A stretch of 43,692 bases of DNA, from the NCBI GenBank assembly GCA_036796555.1, contig DAIRCS010000016.1:1-43692 (forward strand), written 5' to 3'. The notes under the pieces are model-generated. The model searched no databases, was not told the origin of the DNA, and worked only from the letters and a program-made list of their open reading frames with translations. Of this stretch, positions 39,951 to 43,692 are shown piece after piece; within the stretch, counting starts at the first letter, position 1, and each line of letters begins with the position of its first letter. The translations under genes were made by a program, and so were the position numbers. This DNA is from JAJXWB01 sp036796555. GTDB lineage: Bacteria; Pseudomonadota; Alphaproteobacteria; Rhizobiales; Beijerinckiaceae.

Positions 39951-40858
39951 ACGCCGCGCCCCTTGAGGAAGAAGTCGAGCAGCAGGCGCGCCGTGTCTAT
40001 GTCGCCGTTGCGCGCGCCGACGGGCTGGCCACGATCCGTGATCGGCCGCGCGCCCGGCAGCGTATGGCCGCCGCCGTCGACCTTGACGAGCTCGGTCGGC
40101 GCCTTGCAGCCGGACATGAATTCGAGATGCACGCGCGAGCCGTCGTTGCGGTCGCGGTCGGGGACATCGACCGTCGTCGATTTGCCGCTGCAATCGGCGG
40201 CCGCCGCAAACGGGGCGAGCGTCGCCGCCGCGGAGACGACCTCGCCCGCGAATTCGGGCATGTCGGCCTTGCCGCCGCCGAAAGGCATTTTCGGGTCCGC
40301 CGTGCCCGCAAGCAGCAGGAACGGAATGGGCCGGGACGGCTTGCATGCCGCTGCATCCGCCGTCGGCATCAGCGCGATCAGGGACGCCGCGCCGGCGAAG
40401 GCGTCAGTCTGGCGGCAGACCAGACGCATGGCCAGAATCCCGCCGGGACCGCCGCCGGCGACGTAAATGCGCTTGGGATCGGCGATCCCGTCGCTCTCCA
40501 GCCGGGCGATCAGGTCGTGCACGAATTTCAGCTCGCGATCCGAGCCCGCCTCGCTGACGTCCCACCGCCCGCCGAGCGCGTCGGGGTAGACGACCACCAC
40601 GCCGCGCGACTTCAGCGCCCGGTCGAGGCCGATCCGGTCGCGCACGCGCATCCCCGCGCCGGACTGGCCATGCAGGAACACGATGACGGGCCGGCGCGCG
40701 CGCTTGAGCCGCGCATGCTCGACGATGAAGGCCGTGCGCTTGGCCCCGCCCGATTCGATCGTCAGTCGCCCGGACGCGGCCGACGCCGTCCCGGCGACGC
40801 CGAAGACCAGCGCGCCCGCGATCGCCAGACGCCCGGCGATGGTCGCAAGAAACCGCAT
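39947..40858 (-). CDS. LpqC/PHB-depolymerase-like alpha/beta-hydrolase lacking the nucleophile serine
   Basis: A 303-residue exported protein with a signal peptide (about 1-27). The fold is that of poly(3-hydroxybutyrate) depolymerase or feruloyl esterase: VIVFLHGQSGAGMRVRD, VVVYPDALGGRWDV, LLLAGTADPKMPFGGG with the acid and GGGHTLPGA with the histidine. Relatives have G-x-S-x-G with an Asn after Ser; here the strand-turn reads VAGGGPGG, so residue 137 is Gly (GGT), one base from Ser (AGT). The enzyme may be catalytically dead or a binding protein, or the base may be miscalled. The stop overlaps the CTG start of the next gene. Confidence 0.82.
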   Translation of the reverse strand: MRFLATIAGRLAIAGALVFGVAGTASAASGRLTIESGGAKRTAFIVEHARLKRARRPVIVFLHGQSGAGMRVRDRIGLDRALKSRGVVVVYPDALGGRWDVSEAGSDRELKFVHDLIARLESDGIADPKRIYVAGGGPGGILAMRLVCRQTDAFAGAASLIALMPTADAAACKPSRPIPFLLLAGTADPKMPFGGGKADMPEFAGEVVSAAATLAPFAAAADCSGKSTTVDVPDRDRNDGSRVHLEFMSGCKAPTELVKVDGGGHTLPGARPITDRGQPVGARNGDIDTARLLLDFFLKGRGV

Positions 40859-40996
40859 CAGCAAATGCCCCTCAGCAAGACGAAGGCGCCAACAATCATA
40901 GCATTGCGGCGGCATTGCAACCGACATGCCTCCCATACGAATTGCGAGCCCGAGCGGCGTTGCGCCGCAGGAGGGTTTGGAATAGTGAACGTTTCG

Positions 40997-41008
40997 ACGA
41001 TGCATCGT
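40997..41008. promoter_or_regulatory. 12-base palindrome before sdhC
   Basis: ACGATGCATCGT is a perfect palindrome ending 14 bases before the sdhC start codon, in the leader or promoter region of the sdh operon. It could be an operator, but no known alphaproteobacterial motif matches it. Confidence 0.3.
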
Positions 41009-41022
41009 ATGCGAGGGGTGTC

Positions 41023-41436
41023 ATGGCCGAGGCGAATAACGCGTCCCAGCGTCTGCAGGACCGAAGGCCGCTTTCCCCCCATCTCGAAATCTACAAGATG
41101 ACGTTCACCATGGTGATGTCGGGCCTGCACCGCATCACCGGCATGTGCCTCTACGCCGGCACGCTGCTGCTCGCCTGGTATTTCATCGCCGCCGCCTCGG
41201 GCCGGGGCGCCTTCGACACGATCAACTGGGTCTACGGCTCATTGCTCGGCCGCCTGATCCTGTTCGGATTCACCTGGTCGCTCTTCCATCACCTGATGGG
41301 CGGCATCCGTCACGCGATCTGGGACGCGGGCTACATGTTCGACCCCGAGGGGCGCGAGCTGGCCGCGAAAGGCACGCTCGTCGGTTCGGTCGCGCTGACC
41401 GTGATCTTCTGGGTCCTGGCCTACGCCTATCGCTGA
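41023..41436 (+). CDS. sdhC: Succinate dehydrogenase cytochrome b556 subunit
   Basis: A 137-residue membrane protein: RPLSPHLEIYKMTFTMVMSG, LHRITGMCLYAGTLLLAWY and the heme-ligand region LFHHLMGGIRHAIWDAGYMF with three membrane helices, the complete SdhC signature. It anchors complex II and helps bind heme b and ubiquinone. GAGGGG lies 5 bases before the ATG at 41023; the open frame upstream does not match. It is the first gene of sdhCDA(B), followed 12 bases later by sdhD. Confidence 0.96.
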   Translation: MAEANNASQRLQDRRPLSPHLEIYKMTFTMVMSGLHRITGMCLYAGTLLLAWYFIAAASGRGAFDTINWVYGSLLGRLILFGFTWSLFHHLMGGIRHAIWDAGYMFDPEGRELAAKGTLVGSVALTVIFWVLAYAYR

Positions 41437-41448
41437 GGAGAGAAGAAG

Positions 41449-41847
41449 ATGTCGAACAAATCCTCCTCCCTGCGCAGCGAGGCCTCCACGGTCCGCTCGC
41501 TCGGCGCGAGCCGCGGCGAGGCTACGCGCCATGCGCTCGCGTTGCGCCTGACGGCGGCGGCGCTGATGCTGCTGACGATCCTTTTCGCCTTCCTCGTCGT
41601 TTCGCTCGTCGGCCGCGACTACGATTCGGTCATGCGGCTGTTCAGCCACCGCATCGGGCCGGGCGTGGTCGCGCTCCTGTTCGTGCTTGTGGGCGTCTAT
41701 CACATGAAGGGCGGGATGGAGACGATCATCGAGGACTATGCGCACGGCCGCTGGAAAATCGGCCTGCTCGTCGCCAATACGATGTTCTGCGGCCTGATCG
41801 CGGCCGCCACGGCGCTGGCGATCGTCAAGCTCGCCGTCGGCGGTTGA
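41449..41847 (+). CDS. sdhD: Succinate dehydrogenase hydrophobic anchor subunit
   Basis: A 132-residue protein with three membrane helices: LTAAALMLLTILFAFLVVSL, RIGPGVVALLFVLVGVYHMK and IGLLVANTMFCGLIAAATAL. The histidine in VYHMKGGMETIIEDYAH lies in the region where SdhD contributes to heme and quinone binding. GAGGAG precedes the ATG. Position between sdhC and sdhA confirms the identity. Residues 1-30 are unusually rich in Ser, Arg and Glu. Confidence 0.95.
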   Translation: MSNKSSSLRSEASTVRSLGASRGEATRHALALRLTAAALMLLTILFAFLVVSLVGRDYDSVMRLFSHRIGPGVVALLFVLVGVYHMKGGMETIIEDYAHGRWKIGLLVANTMFCGLIAAATALAIVKLAVGG

Positions 41848-41863
41848 TCGAAGGAAGATTCAC

Positions 41864-43692
41864 ATGGCTAGCAATGGGGCTACGAACGGCTCTGGCGCGT
41901 TCTCGATCAACGGACGCGCCTATCCGATCATCGACCATACGTTCGACGTCGTGATCGTCGGCGCCGGCGGCGCGGGCCTGCGCGCCACCGTCGGCTGCTC
42001 GCAGGCGGGTCTTCGCACGGCCTGCGTCACGAAGGTCTTCCCGACGCGCTCGCACACGGTCGCCGCGCAGGGCGGCGTCGCCGCCTCGCTCGCCAACATG
42101 GGCCCGGACAATTGGAAGTGGCACATGTACGACACCGTGAAGGGGTCGGACTGGCTGGGCGACCAGGACGCGATCGAATATCTGTGCCGCAACGCGCCGG
42201 CCGCCGTCTACGAGCTCGAGCACTGGGGCGTGCCTTTTTCGCGCACGACCGATGGTAAAATCTACCAGCGCCCCTTCGGCGGCATGACCACCGACTACGG
42301 CAAGGGGCCGCCGGCGCAGCGCACCTGCGCGGCCGCCGACCGCACCGGCCACGCCATGCTGCACACGCTCTACGGGCAGGCGCTGAAGAACTCGACCGAG
42401 TTCTTCATCGAATATTTCGCCATCGACCTCATCATGGACAGCGAAGGCCGTTGCCGCGGCGTCGTCTGCATCAAGATGGACGACGGCACGATCCACCGTT
42501 TTCGCGCGCAGCTCACCATTCTGGCGACGGGCGGCTATGGCCGCGCCTATTTCTCCGCGACCTCCGCGCATACCTGCACGGGCGACGGCGGCGGCATGGT
42601 CCTGCGTTCAGGTTTGCCTCTTCAAGATATGGAATTTGTCCAATTCCATCCCACGGGCATCTACGGCGCCGGTTGTCTCATCACCGAGGGCGCGCGCGGC
42701 GAGGGCGGCTATCTGACGAACTCGAACGGCGAACGCTTCATGGAGCGCTACGCGCCGAGCGTTAAGGACCTCGCCCCGCGCGACATGGTGTCACGCGCCA
42801 TGACGATGGAAATCCGCGAGGGCCGCGGCGTCGGCAAGGGCGCCGACCACATCTTCCTGCATCTCGACCATCTCGATCCGAAGATCCTGCACGAGCGCCT
42901 GCCCGGCATTTCGGAGAGCGCGAAGATTTTCGCCGGCGTCGACGTGACCAAGGAGCCGATCCCGGTGCTGCCGACCGTCCACTACAACATGGGCGGCATC
43001 CAGACGAACTATCACGGCGAAGTGCTGACCAAGAAGAACGGCGACCCCGACGTCGTCGTGCCCGGTCTGATGGCGTTGGGCGAAGCGGCCTGCGTGTCGG
43101 TGCACGGCGCCAACCGCCTCGGCTCCAACTCGCTGATCGATCTCGTCGTGTTCGGCCGCGCCGCGGGCCTGCGCGCCGCCGAACTGGTGAAGGCGGGCGA
43201 GAAGCAGGCCGAGCTGCCTGCCGATTCCGCCGACATGTCGCTCGGGCGTCTCGACAAGTATCGCTACGCCAGCGGCGGCACGCCGACCGCCGACCTGCGG
43301 CTGAACATGCAAAAGGTCATGCAGGCCAATTGCGCGGTCTATCGCACCGGCGAGACGCTGGCCGAGGGCTCGAAGCTGATCCATGAAGTCTGGAAGGCGC
43401 GCGACGACATCCGCGTGACCGACCGTTCGCTGATCTGGAATTCCGATCTCATCGAGACGCTGGAATTCGACAATCTGATCGTGCAGGCGGTCGTCACCAT
43501 GGACGGCGCCAACAACCGCACGGAATCCCGCGGCGCGCACGCCCGCGAGGATTATTCAGAGCGCGACGACGTGAACTGGATGAAGCACACGCTGGCCTCG
43601 ATCGACGACAGCGCGCGCAGCGTGACGATCGACTATCGCCCCGTGCATTCCTACACGATGTCGAACGAGGTCTCGTATATCGAGCCCAAGGC
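41864..43692 (+). CDS. sdhA: Succinate dehydrogenase flavoprotein subunit, last codons outside the window
   Basis: The frame begins MASNGATNGSGAFSINGRAY and continues unbroken to the window end, 609 codons. The FAD-binding VIVGAGGAGLRATVGCSQAG, the covalent flavin histidine in RSHTVAAQGGVAASL, GRAYFSATSAHTCTGDGGGM and the active-site HPTGIYGAG are present. SdhA oxidises succinate to fumarate. The last readable residues, NEVSYIEPKA, are within a few residues of where SdhA normally ends, so nearly all the protein is here; sdhB is expected next. Confidence 0.97.
   Translation, partial: MASNGATNGSGAFSINGRAYPIIDHTFDVVIVGAGGAGLRATVGCSQAGLRTACVTKVFPTRSHTVAAQGGVAASLANMGPDNWKWHMYDTVKGSDWLGDQDAIEYLCRNAPAAVYELEHWGVPFSRTTDGKIYQRPFGGMTTDYGKGPPAQRTCAAADRTGHAMLHTLYGQALKNSTEFFIEYFAIDLIMDSEGRCRGVVCIKMDDGTIHRFRAQLTILATGGYGRAYFSATSAHTCTGDGGGMVLRSGLPLQDMEFVQFHPTGIYGAGCLITEGARGEGGYLTNSNGERFMERYAPSVKDLAPRDMVSRAMTMEIREGRGVGKGADHIFLHLDHLDPKILHERLPGISESAKIFAGVDVTKEPIPVLPTVHYNMGGIQTNYHGEVLTKKNGDPDVVVPGLMALGEAACVSVHGANRLGSNSLIDLVVFGRAAGLRAAELVKAGEKQAELPADSADMSLGRLDKYRYASGGTPTADLRLNMQKVMQANCAVYRTGETLAEGSKLIHEVWKARDDIRVTDRSLIWNSDLIETLEFDNLIVQAVVTMDGANNRTESRGAHAREDYSERDDVNWMKHTLASIDDSARSVTIDYRPVHSYTMSNEVSYIEPK

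Overview
The window is a high-GC, almost entirely core-genome segment of an alphaproteobacterium, most probably of the order Hyphomicrobiales (Rhizobiales). Markers are an aerobic CobS/CobT cobaltochelatase pair, an NdvA-type cyclic glucan exporter, an RpoH2-type sigma factor, XerD, the fdxA-carD neighbourhood, sdhCDA and mdh-sucC. A probable mesaconyl-CoA hydratase points to the ethylmalonyl-CoA pathway, common in methylotrophic and related Hyphomicrobiales. The family or genus cannot be fixed from the sequence alone. I see no prophage, insertion sequence, CRISPR array, rRNA or plasmid gene.

Layout. 1-7304 (minus strand): tsaD, a Nuc-type phospholipase-D-fold nuclease, gpsA, an EVE-domain protein, zapE and a TetR regulator form one tight run, followed by mdh and sucC (cut by the window edge). 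Two genes are damaged on paper: tsaD is interrupted by 100 N flanked by an identical 55-base overlap (an assembly artefact), and zapE has one extra base. 7399-9790 (plus): hemC-hemD-SDR, with 4-base stop/start overlaps. 9839-14016: a lipoprotein L,D-transpeptidase behind a CtrA-type site, accA, a thioesterase, xerD and a tiny membrane protein. 14143-17265: a fused shikimate kinase/3-dehydroquinate synthase and a CNNM/CorC-type protein. 17272-20970 (minus): an autoregulated-looking MarR gene, an NdvA-like exporter, an alphaproteobacterial protein of unknown function and tRNA-Ala(CGC). 21100-23294: yggT, a DUF167 gene, mesaconyl-CoA hydratase and a YARHG protein, with three different palindromic elements between them. 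23296-27511 (minus): J-domain protein, cobS, a DUF4160-DUF2442 pair, cobT. 27613-28926: bolA (plus), then a quinone-reductase-like flavoprotein and a thioesterase (minus). 29077-32652 (plus): a second L,D-transpeptidase, a D-Ala-D-Ala carboxypeptidase with a histone-H1-like tail, and a COG0523 GTPase. 32796-36618 (plus): a GNAT protein, an S4 RNA-binding protein, fdxA and a CarD protein with a 290-residue H1-like N-terminal extension. 36694-40858 (minus): rpoH2, an M48 lipoprotein protease, an SNase-like protein with a probable CTG start, and an esterase-like protein lacking the nucleophile serine. 41023-end (plus): sdhC, sdhD, sdhA (last codons missing).

Much of the window concerns the TCA cycle (sucC, mdh, sdh), tetrapyrrole and cobalamin synthesis (hemC, hemD, cobS, cobT), the envelope (two L,D-transpeptidases, a D,D-carboxypeptidase, ndvA, M48) and global regulation (rpoH2, CarD, TetR, MarR). 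No complete, obviously new multi-gene system is visible. The least ordinary items are the H1-like CarD protein with the dyad-embraced promoter before it, the DUF4160-DUF2442 pair placed between cobS and cobT, the AroK-AroB fusion, the nucleophile-less esterase with its CTG-started neighbour, and the cluster of palindromic repeats.
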